This document shows positions 44,861-55,031 of a stretch of 64,000 nucleotides of DNA, piece after piece; positions within the stretch are counted from its first letter, which is position 1; the number at the start of each line of letters is the position of its first letter. Origin of the DNA: Mucilaginibacter geliditolerans (lineage in GTDB: Bacteria > Bacteroidota > Bacteroidia > Sphingobacteriales > Sphingobacteriaceae); the NCBI RefSeq assembly GCF_014200495.1, contig NZ_JACHBY010000001.1, positions 682,001-746,000 of the forward strand. The letters are read 5' to 3'. The position numbers were made by a program, and so were the translations under genes. The notes beneath the pieces are model-generated. The model did not search any database. It was not told the origin of the DNA and was given only the letters and a program-made list of their open reading frames with translations.

Positions 44861-47800
44861 ATGTATAAAAAAATTACTGAATTACTTTTCAGGAGGAATT
44901 CCCATGTATTTTCCAATTTTATCTTAAAAATGAAACTGACCATATTTTTAATGATCATCAGTTTTTTACAAATAAGAGCTGAGGGTTATGGGCAACTGGT
45001 GTCATTAAATGTAAAAAGGGCATCTTTAAATGAAATTGTTGCGAAACTTAGAGAACAGGCCAATGTCGATTTTCTCTACAACAATATAACTGTTAAGGAT
45101 TTTAAACCCGTAACAATTGATATCAAAGATCAGGATCTTCTAAAAGTTCTTGACGATTGCTTTAAGGGCCAGTCCTTAACCTACAAACTAACCAACAAGG
45201 TAATACTAATTACCAATAAAGCGCAACCAGAGAAAGTTAAAGCTGATGCCGGTATCCCTGCGCAGAAACAAAATATTTCTGGGGTGGTGAGGGACAGCAC
45301 ATCCAATGAGCCGTTATCAGGTGTTAGCGTTGGTGTAGAAGGGACCAGCTTTGGTGCAATTACCGATAACAATGGTAAATACACACTGAATGCACCAGAC
45401 CCAAATTCTGTTTTGGTTTTTTCCTTTGTTGGATACCGCACGCAAAAGATAGTCGCTGGCAGCAAAACAATCATTAATGTAAGCCTTGCGAGCGTTCAAA
45501 ACAAGCTTAGTGATGTTGTGGTAATTGGTTACGGCACCAGGACCAAAGGCGCTATAACAGGTGCTATATCAACAGTAAAAGCCGATGTATTTGAAAACCG
45601 GCCTATTAATAACGTGTACGACGCGCTGGAGGGCGAACTTCCTGGTGTAACCATTACTCAAGGTAGTGGCCAGCCTAACGCTCAAGGCTATACATTGCAA
45701 GTACGGGGCTTTTCAAGCATTAATGGTTCTACGGCAATCGGTGGTGAAGACCCCTTAATATTGATCGATGGGGTGCCAGGCGATATGAGTACGCTGAATC
45801 CGAGGGATATTGCGTCTGTTACTGTTTTAAAGGATGCTGCCGCCGCGATTTATGGCAATAGAGCCGCAGATGGAGTTATTTTAGTAACTACCAAACAGGG
45901 AAAGAAAGGGCCACTGCAAATAGATTACTCCTTCAACATCGGTTTGAAGCAACCTACCTATCTGAAAAAAATGATGAATACCCTGCAATTTGCTACATTC
46001 ATGAATAATGGCTTAATAAATGCAGGGCAGCCAGGGTTTCCAAACTCTGTTTTTACCAATATTAAGAACAATGCGCCCGTTGATACATTGCAAGGCTGGA
46101 ATTTTGGCGTAACCGGTTATCCGGGTTTTTATGGCAATACAGATTGGAATAAAGTGGTTTTTAAAGATGGAGTTCAGGAGCTGCACAGCTTGTCAATTTC
46201 GGGCGGTAATGAATACAATACGTTTATTATTTCTGGCGGTTACGATCACGATGGTGGCACATTAAACTATGGTACGAACTATGCCGACCGTTACAACCTG
46301 CGATTTAATAATAATATGCATCTGCTCAAAAATTTCGATCTGCAAACGCGAACAGAAATTCAAAATACGCTTACCAAAACGCCGACTGAGATTACCCCAA
46401 GTGCCGGATACGACAATCCGTTATACCAGGCATCAAATCAGTTTCCATACCAGCCCGTTTACAATCCTGCCGGGAATTTTTATGGCTATCAAGGGTACGA
46501 GAACCCGGCACAGTCGCTTGCACAAGGCGGGTTAACCACCACATGGTATACAGGCGTCCATACCAATTTCCTGGCTAATTATAAACCTATTGATGGCTTA
46601 ACCATTACCGGCCAGGCAGCCGTCAACCTTGATTTTAATAACGAGGATTCATTGTTGCCAACATATACCCGGTACAACTGGGATAACGGTATACAGGACA
46701 TCCGTAACACACCAAATTCGGCAACTTATTCAAATGGCCGAACCACTTATCAGCTATACCAGGTTTACGCAGATTATGATAAAAAATTTGGCGATCATAA
46801 CTTTGACTTTACAGTAGGTACTTCGCTGGAAAAAACCAATAATGAAGGCCAGTCTATTACCGGGTATAACTTCCCTAATAATGATATTTTAACGCTTAAC
46901 CTGGCTGATAAAACCAACCTTGCTTATATCAATTATACCGGGGACTTAAATAACCAGACGTTAGAATCATACTTCGGTCGTTTAAGTTATTCTTACAAAA
47001 ATAAATTTATCCTTGACATAACCGCCCGTACCGACGCCAGTACCAAGTTTGCACCAAGTGAGCGCTGGAGTGAAGTGTTTCCTTCGGCAGCGTTAGCTTA
47101 CAATGTGAGCGAGGAGAAATTTATTAAAGACCTGAATTTTTTCGATCAACTGAAGTTACGGGTATCTTATGGTAGGGCCGGTAACCAGAACATCAGTTCA
47201 CTGGGTCTGTTCGATTATATACCTTTGATTACCATTGGAGGCGTTTATCCGCTAGGATCACCAAATGCTGGTTTACCGGGAGCAACCGCTTCTCCTGCTT
47301 CACCAACCAGGACCTGGGAAACTATCACCAACAAAAATGTCGGTATCGATGTGCAAATACTGAAATCACGGTTGACGGCTTCATTTGATTACTTTAACAA
47401 GATCAATAATGATATGCTGGTTGCCGTAGGCGTTCCTGCCACTTTTGGTGCCACACCACCTACCGAAAATCAGGGCCGGTTGGTAACCAAGGGTTTTGAA
47501 GCTTCTGTCACCTGGAGAGATCATATTGGTGAGTTCCGCTACAGTGTTATGGCCCAATTGAGTACTAACACGGATAAATTGGTGAGTTTAAAAAACAGTA
47601 GCGGCTATGGCGAAGGATTGAATTACGCACGTCAAGGTTATCCGATTGATTCTTATTTCGGATATGTGTACAACGGTATTATTCAAAACCAGGCCCAGTT
47701 AACTGCCTACAAAAAATTAACGGGCGTACCGCAAGACATACAGGTAGGTGACGTTATGTATAAAGACGTAGACGGCGATGGCGCACTGACTGAATATGGC

Positions 47801-48352
47801 AATCCTGCAAAAGGCCAGAACGGTGATATGGTTTACCTGGGCAATGCCATTCCAGAGTACACGTATTCATCAAATATCACAGTACAATACAAAAACTTTG
47901 ATTTTGCTGTATTTCTACAGGGTGTTGGTAAAAGAACTGTACAATATGGCGGCGATATAGCCACGCCAAACGCTTTTTACTATAACTCTTTGCAATATTA
48001 TTACGGCAAAACCTGGACACCGCAAAATACAAACGCGCAATATCCGAGATATATTCCCGGTAGTTTAGGTTATGATGACATCAGGAATTACGATTATCAC
48101 ACATCATCGCTTACGCTGGAGAATGACGCTTATCTGAGGTTTAAGACTATCACCGTTGGTTATAATTTACCAACCTCATTTGTACAAAGGATAAAAATGA
48201 AGTCGGCCAGGATATTCTTTAGCGGCTCGGACCTGATTACTATATCCAAAGGTACATTGGGTGGAAACTTTGATCCGGAAGACGGCAGCATGAGTGCCTT
48301 TACTTATCCGTTTAACAAAGTTTATTCAATGGGTGTAGATGTTAAATTTTAA
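44861..48352 (+). CDS. SusC/RagA-type TonB-linked outer-membrane transporter with signalling domain
   Basis: The product has 1,163 residues. After a signal region (LTIFLMIISFLQIRA), a secretin/TonB N-terminal domain (LNVKRASLNEIVAKLREQAN, about 48-120) precedes a carboxypeptidase-like domain (ISGVVRDSTSNEPLSGVSVG), then the plug (VVVIGYGTRTKGAITGAIST, then LQVRGFSSING and DPLILIDGVPGD) and a 22-strand barrel ending in MGVDVKF. It imports a substrate held by the SusD-like lipoprotein 2 bp downstream. The signalling domain matches the FecR/FecI pair upstream. Substrate is unknown, with no glycosidase or protease gene beside it. Confidence 0.95.
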   Translation: MYKKITELLFRRNSHVFSNFILKMKLTIFLMIISFLQIRAEGYGQLVSLNVKRASLNEIVAKLREQANVDFLYNNITVKDFKPVTIDIKDQDLLKVLDDCFKGQSLTYKLTNKVILITNKAQPEKVKADAGIPAQKQNISGVVRDSTSNEPLSGVSVGVEGTSFGAITDNNGKYTLNAPDPNSVLVFSFVGYRTQKIVAGSKTIINVSLASVQNKLSDVVVIGYGTRTKGAITGAISTVKADVFENRPINNVYDALEGELPGVTITQGSGQPNAQGYTLQVRGFSSINGSTAIGGEDPLILIDGVPGDMSTLNPRDIASVTVLKDAAAAIYGNRAADGVILVTTKQGKKGPLQIDYSFNIGLKQPTYLKKMMNTLQFATFMNNGLINAGQPGFPNSVFTNIKNNAPVDTLQGWNFGVTGYPGFYGNTDWNKVVFKDGVQELHSLSISGGNEYNTFIISGGYDHDGGTLNYGTNYADRYNLRFNNNMHLLKNFDLQTRTEIQNTLTKTPTEITPSAGYDNPLYQASNQFPYQPVYNPAGNFYGYQGYENPAQSLAQGGLTTTWYTGVHTNFLANYKPIDGLTITGQAAVNLDFNNEDSLLPTYTRYNWDNGIQDIRNTPNSATYSNGRTTYQLYQVYADYDKKFGDHNFDFTVGTSLEKTNNEGQSITGYNFPNNDILTLNLADKTNLAYINYTGDLNNQTLESYFGRLSYSYKNKFILDITARTDASTKFAPSERWSEVFPSAALAYNVSEEKFIKDLNFFDQLKLRVSYGRAGNQNISSLGLFDYIPLITIGGVYPLGSPNAGLPGATASPASPTRTWETITNKNVGIDVQILKSRLTASFDYFNKINNDMLVAVGVPATFGATPPTENQGRLVTKGFEASVTWRDHIGEFRYSVMAQLSTNTDKLVSLKNSSGYGEGLNYARQGYPIDSYFGYVYNGIIQNQAQLTAYKKLTGVPQDIQVGDVMYKDVDGDGALTEYGNPAKGQNGDMVYLGNAIPEYTYSSNITVQYKNFDFAVFLQGVGKRTVQYGGDIATPNAFYYNSLQYYYGKTWTPQNTNAQYPRYIPGSLGYDDIRNYDYHTSSLTLENDAYLRFKTITVGYNLPTSFVQRIKMKSARIFFSGSDLITISKGTLGGNFDPEDGSMSAFTYPFNKVYSMGVDVKF

Positions 48353-48354
48353 TT

Positions 48355-50094
48355 ATGAAAACGATGAAAAGAAATATATTAATTACCACAATATTCAATC
48401 GGCTAGGATATCGTTTTGCAACACTGGGCTTAATTCTAGCAATTTTGGGAACAGGTTGTAAGAAACAGCTTAACGTAGAACCACAGGATGAGATTACTGA
48501 TGTTGTTTTCTGGAAAACCGCCAGTGACTTTAAATCAGCTGCAAACACTTTATACCAGGGGCTTGATCGTTTCGGTTTTGACGATACTGAATCAGATATC
48601 GCATTTAACAATCCCAATACAACCAGCAACGGAACACTTACCGTGTCACAAAATGGCACAAATAATATAGGTGGCCAACCCCAATGGAGTATGAGTTATC
48701 AATATATTCGCGACGCGAACAATATTATGGCGCATGGCGCCGGGCTTACCGATGCAGGTATTAAACAATATGTTGCCGAAGCGCAGTTTTTCAGGGCCTG
48801 GTATTACTGGAAAATCATGGAAATATATGGTGGCGTGCCGTTAATTTCTACGGTGCTTGCTGTGAATGATCCTTTGTTGTATACACCGCGGTCGACCCAG
48901 AAACAAACCGCTGATTTTATCATCAGTGACCTCAATGCCGCGGCTGCTAATTTACCGCTCCAGTCAGATTTGTCGGCCCCGGATATTGGCCGTATTACTA
49001 AAGGCGCTGCTCTATCCTTGCTTGCCCGTGTAGCATTATATGAAGGCACCTGGGAAAAGTACCGTGGACAGTCTGACGGCAATTCTTATTTTACCCAGGC
49101 AATTGCCGCGACAAAAACAGTGATGAACAGTGGACTGTACGCTTTGTATACTGGTAGTGGGGCACAAAGCTATCGTTACAACTTTATTGAAGCTGGAGAC
49201 GACTCAAAAGAATGTATCCTTGACCGCAGGTATGCAAGGGGCATAATTGGCCAGGAATATCCTTATGATTGCGATGGACAAGGTTATAATCCAACCAAGA
49301 AATTGGCCGATATGTATTTGGATACCGCCGGTGTGTCGATTACCAGCCCGGGAACTAAGTTTCAGGGTTATGCTACCATGACATCCGAATATCAATTCCG
49401 TGATCCCCGTATGACGATGACCATGATCATTCCGGGTAAAAAAACAGTACGCGTATTTCACCCGGTTATACCTATTGCCAATTATCCCGATAATCCGCAA
49501 AGAAGCCCGAGTACAGGTTATATTTTGTACAAATACATGTCTGAGGATCCCATTGCTAACAATTCAGGGGAAATGGGTGACGCCAGTTTATTTGATTTTG
49601 ACAGGCACCTGATACGCTATGCTGAAGTCTTGTTGATTTATGCTGAAGCTACCTTTGAATCCACAGGCACGCTAAGTGATGGTGATTTGAACCTTTCAAT
49701 CAATGTACTCCGCGACCGTGTAGGGATGCCGCATCTTACTAACGCCTTTCTTGCGTTGCATGGTATGGATATGAAGACAGAGATCCGTCGCGAAAGAACG
49801 GTGGAACTTGCATTGGAAGGTTTCCGTTACGATGATGTTCGCCGTTGGAAAACCGCTGAGGTAGAAATGCCTGAGAACGTAATGGGAATAAAGATAAAAG
49901 GATCAACCTGGCAAACCTACCCGTTATACAGCACAGCTATTTACCAGGCAAAAGCGGATGCTAACGGCTTTATGACCACAGAATCAGGCAGGACATTCGA
50001 TCCGGCCAAAGATTATTTACAACCGCTTCCAACTCAGGAAGTTAATTTGTATCAGGTTGCCGGGCATACGCTCCAACAAAATCCCGGATGGTAA
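48355..50094 (+). CDS. SusD/RagB-type surface lipoprotein
   Basis: The product has 579 residues. The lipoprotein signal has Cys in ILGTGCKKQLNVEPQ. The N-terminal TPR-like repeats (DVVFWKTASDFKSAANTLY, then QYVAEAQFFRAWYYWKIME and the RYAEVLLIYAEATFE motif) and C-terminal RRERTVELALEGFRYDDVRRW are hallmarks. It forms the lid over the SusC channel and binds substrate at the cell surface. Its stop is followed by a terminator-like hairpin at 50109, so the transport pair may end there. Confidence 0.95.
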   Translation: MKTMKRNILITTIFNRLGYRFATLGLILAILGTGCKKQLNVEPQDEITDVVFWKTASDFKSAANTLYQGLDRFGFDDTESDIAFNNPNTTSNGTLTVSQNGTNNIGGQPQWSMSYQYIRDANNIMAHGAGLTDAGIKQYVAEAQFFRAWYYWKIMEIYGGVPLISTVLAVNDPLLYTPRSTQKQTADFIISDLNAAAANLPLQSDLSAPDIGRITKGAALSLLARVALYEGTWEKYRGQSDGNSYFTQAIAATKTVMNSGLYALYTGSGAQSYRYNFIEAGDDSKECILDRRYARGIIGQEYPYDCDGQGYNPTKKLADMYLDTAGVSITSPGTKFQGYATMTSEYQFRDPRMTMTMIIPGKKTVRVFHPVIPIANYPDNPQRSPSTGYILYKYMSEDPIANNSGEMGDASLFDFDRHLIRYAEVLLIYAEATFESTGTLSDGDLNLSINVLRDRVGMPHLTNAFLALHGMDMKTEIRRERTVELALEGFRYDDVRRWKTAEVEMPENVMGIKIKGSTWQTYPLYSTAIYQAKADANGFMTTESGRTFDPAKDYLQPLPTQEVNLYQVAGHTLQQNPGW

Positions 50095-50108
50095 TTTAAA
50101 TTTCACAG

Positions 50109-50131
50109 AGGGGCAGTAGAATGCTGCCCCT
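50109..50131 (+). terminator. Hairpin after the SusD gene
   Basis: AGGGGCAG pairs with CTGCCCCT around a 7-base loop. It lies 14 bp after the SusD stop and 90 bp before the next gene on the same strand. The following T-run is short, so it may only attenuate. Confidence 0.5.
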
Positions 50132-50220
50132 TGTTTACTAGCCTACAGGTATATTCCTGTAATGCTGATACCACTTATTTAATTGAAAAGCGAAATAATT
50201 AGTAACTACAACCAGATCAA

Positions 50221-51579
50221 ATGAAATTCAAATTAACACTCCGACTGGCCAGTCTTCTTTTAATAGTAATAGCATTTTCCAGTGCACACGGGCAGGAAAA
50301 CAAACCCAAAAGTGAATTAACACTTATGGGAAATCGTTTCCTGACTTTCAATACTGTCATCAGGGTAAACCAGATTGAAGTATCAAGAGACCGCAACGTA
50401 GGGGAAGATGAGCGAGCGTTACATACCCCGGCAAGGGTTATTGCCTTCAGAAACGCAGTAGCGGAAGGATTTCCGGGTGGGAAAATGACCTGGTCGTTCA
50501 GCTGGCTCGCCCTGCAGGACACGAGCGTTAATTACCTGGAAATAAGAAAGCTGGTAGTAGGCTACCATTACAAATATGGCGATGATATTACGTTTATACC
50601 CGGCGCTTATTTTGCTAATGCATATAACACAACGGAACAAGTAAATAAGGACCTGCATGACGCGCTGAAAATAATAGGCGATATGGTAGGCGGTGGCTAC
50701 CGTCCGTCAAGTATAGTGGCGGGGTTCCTGTCGGCTGAAAATCAACAATACCTGGCAGAAAAAGAGGGAATACATGTATGCCAGGGAAATATCTGGAGCC
50801 AATTTAGTATAGATAACCAGGATGGTGACGGCTCTGTTTCTTATCCTTATTATCCCTCAAAAGAACATTTTTGCAAACCGGCGCAAAATAAAAATGATTT
50901 TATTGATTGTGTTAATCTTGATGGCTGGACCGTTGATTTCCTTGCGGCCAGAAGAAAGGGTTTTGAGGGCGGATTTAATAGCCGGATGGGTGTTGGCCCG
51001 ATAGAAACGCTTGGCCGATATGGAAATGAGATAGGTTTACAAGAAATGATGTTTGCCACTGCCATCCATTTTGATAAAGGCTACCAGCTTAATGGCTTTG
51101 CCTGGGTAACTAATTGCTGGGAACTTTCCCTGCCTATTGATGTAGCTTCATTAAAAAGCTGGTTAACAGCCATCAGGCAACGCTGGCCCGATGTTAAACT
51201 GATCACCCAAGGAGAATTTGGCCTGTTGTGGCGGGCTCATTATAAAAGCAATAGTTTCAATTACCGTTTTGTAGAACGTGGATCTGGTATTGGCGGCTCG
51301 GATGCGGATAAGGAGATAAAATGGTTTATGAACAAAGACTTCCGCCTGGCATTGCTCAAAGACTTGAAAAAGAATACTCCGGAAGAAGTTATCGATTTTA
51401 CCAGGTATGATGTTAAGGCCACAGAGCCTGCAGAAATGACGCGCAAATGGAGCTTACTGGGTGATATTAATCAAAAACAATCACGCCCCCAGGATAAGCC
51501 TGTTCCGCTAAGTGAGATGCCGCAAAACGCGAAATCGATCATAAAAAAAAGATATCCGAACCTATTAAACTCATTCTAA
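50221..51579 (+). CDS. Secreted protein, DUF3863-like
   Basis: The product has 452 residues. A signal peptide (LLLIVIAFSSAHGQ) is followed by ELTLMGNRFLTFNTVIRVNQIEVSRDRN, an open alpha/beta region with PGAYFANAYNT, GGGYRPSSIVAGFLSAEN, IHVCQGNIWSQFSIDNQDG and a late MRLAL-type helix. The order, length and GGYRPSS/ICVCQGNIW segments resemble the DUF3863/DUF3864 group of Bacteroidota, thought to have a TIM-barrel, deacetylase-like fold; I recall that family only roughly. It follows the SusC/SusD pair, so it may process their substrate outside the cytoplasm. Confidence 0.65.
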   Translation: MKFKLTLRLASLLLIVIAFSSAHGQENKPKSELTLMGNRFLTFNTVIRVNQIEVSRDRNVGEDERALHTPARVIAFRNAVAEGFPGGKMTWSFSWLALQDTSVNYLEIRKLVVGYHYKYGDDITFIPGAYFANAYNTTEQVNKDLHDALKIIGDMVGGGYRPSSIVAGFLSAENQQYLAEKEGIHVCQGNIWSQFSIDNQDGDGSVSYPYYPSKEHFCKPAQNKNDFIDCVNLDGWTVDFLAARRKGFEGGFNSRMGVGPIETLGRYGNEIGLQEMMFATAIHFDKGYQLNGFAWVTNCWELSLPIDVASLKSWLTAIRQRWPDVKLITQGEFGLLWRAHYKSNSFNYRFVERGSGIGGSDADKEIKWFMNKDFRLALLKDLKKNTPEEVIDFTRYDVKATEPAEMTRKWSLLGDINQKQSRPQDKPVPLSEMPQNAKSIIKKRYPNLLNSF

Positions 51580-51608
51580 TTTAAACTTTTCAACCTATTG
51601 TCGGTAAA

Positions 51609-51710
51609 TATAAAGCCTGGATCCTATGAGACTTAAATGAACGTATTGTGCATTATGGTGAATTGCACAGGAGAATTGCAGATATGGCTTCCAAAATGCT
51701 GCTCAAATAA
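51609..51710 (+). pseudogene. HxlR-family regulator fragment
   Basis: One frame reads YKAWIL-stop-DLNERIVHYGELHRRIADMASKMLLK-stop. The 'KW-ILxDL' start and RYGELHRRI...SKMLxxxL segment match the winged helix of HxlR regulators. An in-frame TGA at 51627-51629 and further stops after 51710 show decay, and most of the gene is missing. It lies 185 bp before an intact MarR gene. Confidence 0.55.
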
Positions 51711-51894
51711 TTATAGACCGGCAGAATCAAATGTTCACCGTTATATTGATGGTATCTTGTGTAAAAGAATTAGTAATCTATATTGAATATACCGCTGATA
51801 TCACTAGATCAGCATAACATTCTATTACAATTATTTTGTTTTTAATATTAAAACATTAATATTGCATAGTTAATATTAACTAGTTAAGATTTCT

Positions 51895-52320
51895 ATGATA
51901 GAAAATAGGCCGGAATACCTGATACATCGACTGGTAATGGAAATGGACCGCGTCGCAGACAAAATATTGACCGAGAATTTTGGTATGTCCTATAAGCGCT
52001 GCCGGGTTTTGGCCGTATTACAGGACGGCGGAACAAAAACGCAGCACGATCTGGCACTTATATTAGGACACAGTGATCCGGCGGTAAGTAAAATGCTTGT
52101 CGAGTTATCAAAGAAAGGTTATGTTACTGTCAGAATCGATCCTGCTCATGCCCGTAAACGGCTGGTCACCCTTACCCCAAAAGGCAATGAGATAACCACA
52201 AAAGGTTCGGTAATGCTCCATGAACATTTTAATGGAATTCTCGATAAAGCCAAGGTAGATAGTACACAATATGCTGCACTTACCCGCAAACTTTATGAAG
52301 CCCTGATAGCAAAAAACTAA
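51895..52320 (+). CDS. MarR-family transcriptional regulator
   Basis: The product has 141 residues. The winged helix includes KTQHDLALILGHSDPAVSKM and the wing DPAHARKRLVTLTPKG. The 'DPAHARKRLVTL' wing is the family hallmark. It likely controls itself and the alpha/beta hydrolase gene 19 bp downstream, with release by a small phenolic or lipophilic compound as in other members. A TTAATATTAACTAGTTAA stretch lies before the start and could contain its operator. Confidence 0.88.
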   Translation: MIENRPEYLIHRLVMEMDRVADKILTENFGMSYKRCRVLAVLQDGGTKTQHDLALILGHSDPAVSKMLVELSKKGYVTVRIDPAHARKRLVTLTPKGNEITTKGSVMLHEHFNGILDKAKVDSTQYAALTRKLYEALIAKN

Positions 52321-52339
52321 CACATTTAAAAAAGTACAC

Positions 52340-53194
52340 ATGTCTTTAAAAAATCAGCTCAACACAGTCCCTGAGGGCGGCACAGTTATTTCCAGGGATG
52401 GTACCATTATTAGTTATCTAAAAACAGGGAGTGGTCCCGGCCTTATTCTTATTCATGGTGTGCTATCCATCGCTGCAAACTATAGTCAGCTTGCAGCCGG
52501 CTTAGCGCAGCGATTTACAGTTTATTCCATGGAAAGGCGCGGGCGCGGATTGAGCGGTCCGCAAGGAGAAGATTACAGCACCACGAAAGAATGTGAGGAC
52601 CTGGATGCACTACAAAAACACACCGGGGCCATCTATCTTTTCGGCCACAGCTATGGCGGATTAATCGCTCTTGAAGCCGCACGAAGCAATAAGGCGTTCA
52701 GTAAAATCGCCGTATATGAACCGGGCGTATCTGTTGATAACTCCATTAACGTGAGCTGGATACCTGACTATGAAAAATATATGGCAGCTCATCAATATCT
52801 GGATGCATTTGCCGTATTTTCGATCAAGGCGGGACCCGAAAACGCGCAGAGGACGCCTTTATGGATGATGAAGTTGATGTTGCCTCTTTTTATTAAAGGC
52901 CCTAAAAGAGAGCAAATGTATGCCCTGATGCCGTCAAATTTACGCGAGCATCAACAAATAGCGAGTAAAAATAATACCTATTTAGATTATCACGAAATAA
53001 CTGCGGAGGTATTATTGATGTATGGCGGTAAAAGTAAACTCAAATGGGTGGGACAGGCTGTCCGGGCATTAAAGGAAGTATTACCTCTGGCTGGTATAAA
53101 AGAATTTCCGACGCTGAATCATTTTGGACCGGATGAAACAGGCCCCGGGGAAATTGCACAGGTATTGACAACGTATTTTACAGAGACTATCTAA
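52340..53194 (+). CDS. Alpha/beta hydrolase
   Basis: The product has 284 residues. The oxyanion region reads LILIHGVLSIAANY, the nucleophile elbow is FGHSYGGLIAL with Ser in G-H-S-Y-G, and a late His in LNHFGPDE completes the triad. ERRGRGLSGPQGEDYS is the usual cap-side loop. There is no signal peptide, so it works in the cytoplasm on an ester or similar small substrate. It is cotranscribed with the MarR gene, an arrangement often used for inducible detoxification; the substrate is unknown. Confidence 0.85.
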   Translation: MSLKNQLNTVPEGGTVISRDGTIISYLKTGSGPGLILIHGVLSIAANYSQLAAGLAQRFTVYSMERRGRGLSGPQGEDYSTTKECEDLDALQKHTGAIYLFGHSYGGLIALEAARSNKAFSKIAVYEPGVSVDNSINVSWIPDYEKYMAAHQYLDAFAVFSIKAGPENAQRTPLWMMKLMLPLFIKGPKREQMYALMPSNLREHQQIASKNNTYLDYHEITAEVLLMYGGKSKLKWVGQAVRALKEVLPLAGIKEFPTLNHFGPDETGPGEIAQVLTTYFTETI

Positions 53195-53320
53195 ACTGGG
53201 CCGCGGATCTAAATCCGTAAAAAACATATAACCTCATCGATAATATTAAAATTGCCAGGTAGTCTCTCGTTTCTTTCAGTTACTATAACCGACCTTTGGG
53301 AAGGTAGATGCCCGATAGCC

Positions 53321-54646
53321 TTATGATAAATGGCTTTCCTCCTTTCTCTTTAACGGAATAAGTATAGAAAACATAAATATAATAAACCCGGCATATGCGT
53401 ATTGCGTGCGTGAGACGCCGATTCCATAAGGAAACCAAATGCCGGGGATATGAGCTATAGATAATTCCTGCGCAAACAGGCCGGTAGCTAATAAAATAAC
53501 TGCCGGCATAACAAGCCATAGTTGATGTTGATGTCGCCGTTGCCTGTATCCCATTAATACCAAAACTATTAATAGGGCTAAAAACGCAATTCTGAACCAA
53601 TTGCAAGCAATATCGAAATCAGCCTTTAATGGTTGAAAAGTGCCTGGGAAAAACCAGGAAAGGCTGAAAAGCCTGCATACCATAAACAATATAGTCAGCG
53701 AATTAAGAACCTTGGGAAACCATGTTAACCTATTTTCTATACCGAACCAAAAGCGAATTGTCATTAGCCAGGCCCAAAGGCAAAGGGGTGTGAGGATGAC
53801 TTCCCTGATCAAATCATAAGCATGATTGCTTTCATATGGGGCCCAGAAAAAGAGAACCTGGTTAGCACGAACACAGGCGGTTAATAATAATGCCAGAACG
53901 AACCACCGGCGGGCCCTTTTTGAAGAATAAAAAAGGGTAATATTACAGGTCAAAATAGCCAGCAAAATAAACAGCAAGGGCTCAACCGCATCAACAATAT
54001 ATCCCCAAAAGGATTGCAGCCATTGAGCGTGATATATGGCTTCAATACCGCTCTTTACGCCTATAGTTGGTGCAATATGAATCCCACCCGCATCGTCCGG
54101 CGAACCTTTTATCGTACCTGCATCCACCCAAACCCGAAAAGCAATAACCAGGGAGTCATTGCCATCTTTCGGGGCAAATCTGGCTTTTGAAAGTGAAAAG
54201 ATACGCGGCCGTATGCTATAAACAGTTGGCGTTTTACCAGAAAAATCACCGTCACTGCCCAGTAAAAACCCATTAGCAAAAACCTGGTAAGCATCTTCCA
54301 CGTCCGGTGGCCCTGTCATCTCTAAATCACTGATTTTTTCACCGGCAATGTTAATGTGAATCCTGTACCAGGCATAACCTGAATATCCCGGGTGACCTTT
54401 AGCAGTCCAGCCTTTCACATAACCCAAAAGGCCAACATCGTTGTCATGAGCTCCTGGTGTGGGCGTCAGATCTACTTTCTCCCAGTCAGCGTCATCAAAT
54501 CGTTGATCAGACCAATGCTTCTCGTCGCCGGTGTGGAACTTCCAGAGGCAGTCAAGAACAATTACGGAATGATTAATGCTTTCTGGAAATGCTTTTATAA
54601 TAGCTATAGAAAGAATTATTAGTATCAAGTATCTGAATTTCCCCAT
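53321..54646 (-). CDS. Membrane protein with N-terminal sugar-binding-like domain and 7TM region, no output domain
   Basis: The product has 441 residues. A membrane signal-anchor (RYLILIILSIAIIKAF) is followed by an extracytoplasmic beta-sandwich (about 30-200) with LWKFHTGDEKHWSDQRFDDADWEKV, like the jelly-roll of glycosyl hydrolase family 2, and then seven or eight membrane helices (about 220-430). This resembles the DISM-7TM type of receptor, but where those carry a histidine kinase, GGDEF or phosphatase output, this one stops at IPLKRKEESHLS. It may be a truncated receptor or pass its signal to a separate protein. Confidence 0.72.
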   Translation of the reverse strand: MGKFRYLILIILSIAIIKAFPESINHSVIVLDCLWKFHTGDEKHWSDQRFDDADWEKVDLTPTPGAHDNDVGLLGYVKGWTAKGHPGYSGYAWYRIHINIAGEKISDLEMTGPPDVEDAYQVFANGFLLGSDGDFSGKTPTVYSIRPRIFSLSKARFAPKDGNDSLVIAFRVWVDAGTIKGSPDDAGGIHIAPTIGVKSGIEAIYHAQWLQSFWGYIVDAVEPLLFILLAILTCNITLFYSSKRARRWFVLALLLTACVRANQVLFFWAPYESNHAYDLIREVILTPLCLWAWLMTIRFWFGIENRLTWFPKVLNSLTILFMVCRLFSLSWFFPGTFQPLKADFDIACNWFRIAFLALLIVLVLMGYRQRRHQHQLWLVMPAVILLATGLFAQELSIAHIPGIWFPYGIGVSRTQYAYAGFIIFMFSILIPLKRKEESHLS

Positions 54647-54694
54647 GCTATCTTACTATTTCTAACAGTACGCCGAATGATTATATATACGTCC

Positions 54695-54913
54695 TCAAGC
54701 GTCGTCTTTGTATAGAGCGACCTCGACTTTCTCAGAAACTAATTTATTAAAAAACTCCTTGTTCTTTGAATTCTTAAAACATTCCTTTAATACTTGGTAT
54801 TAATTAGGTGCATTTTGATCATTGCTCACTAAAGAATATTGCTGATTATAAATCAGTCTTTCCTTATAAAAAGAGACATTATTGCCTATGAAAATTCAAT
54901 TTTGAATTGACAT
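54695..54913 (-). pseudogene. Decayed coding remnant, unknown family
   Basis: A 73-codon frame starts with ATG at 54913, has in-frame stops after five codons (MSIQN) and in the middle (near 54800), and ends at a TGA at 54695. Between the stops it reads like protein: IFIGNNVSFYKERLIYNQQY and YQVLKECFKNSKNKEFFNKL, then EKVEVALYKDDA. I do not recognise it. Two stops in coding-like sequence upstream of the 7TM gene suggest a decayed small gene. Confidence 0.4.
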
Positions 54914-55031
54914 CAGCCTATCCTACTAAACTTATATATAAATTATCTTGCTTCCCTTGTACGCAAATATTTTTGCTAATCAAGCTATACCTCTAGTTGT
55001 GTCGAGAAGATGTATAAAAGAATTGAAATTT

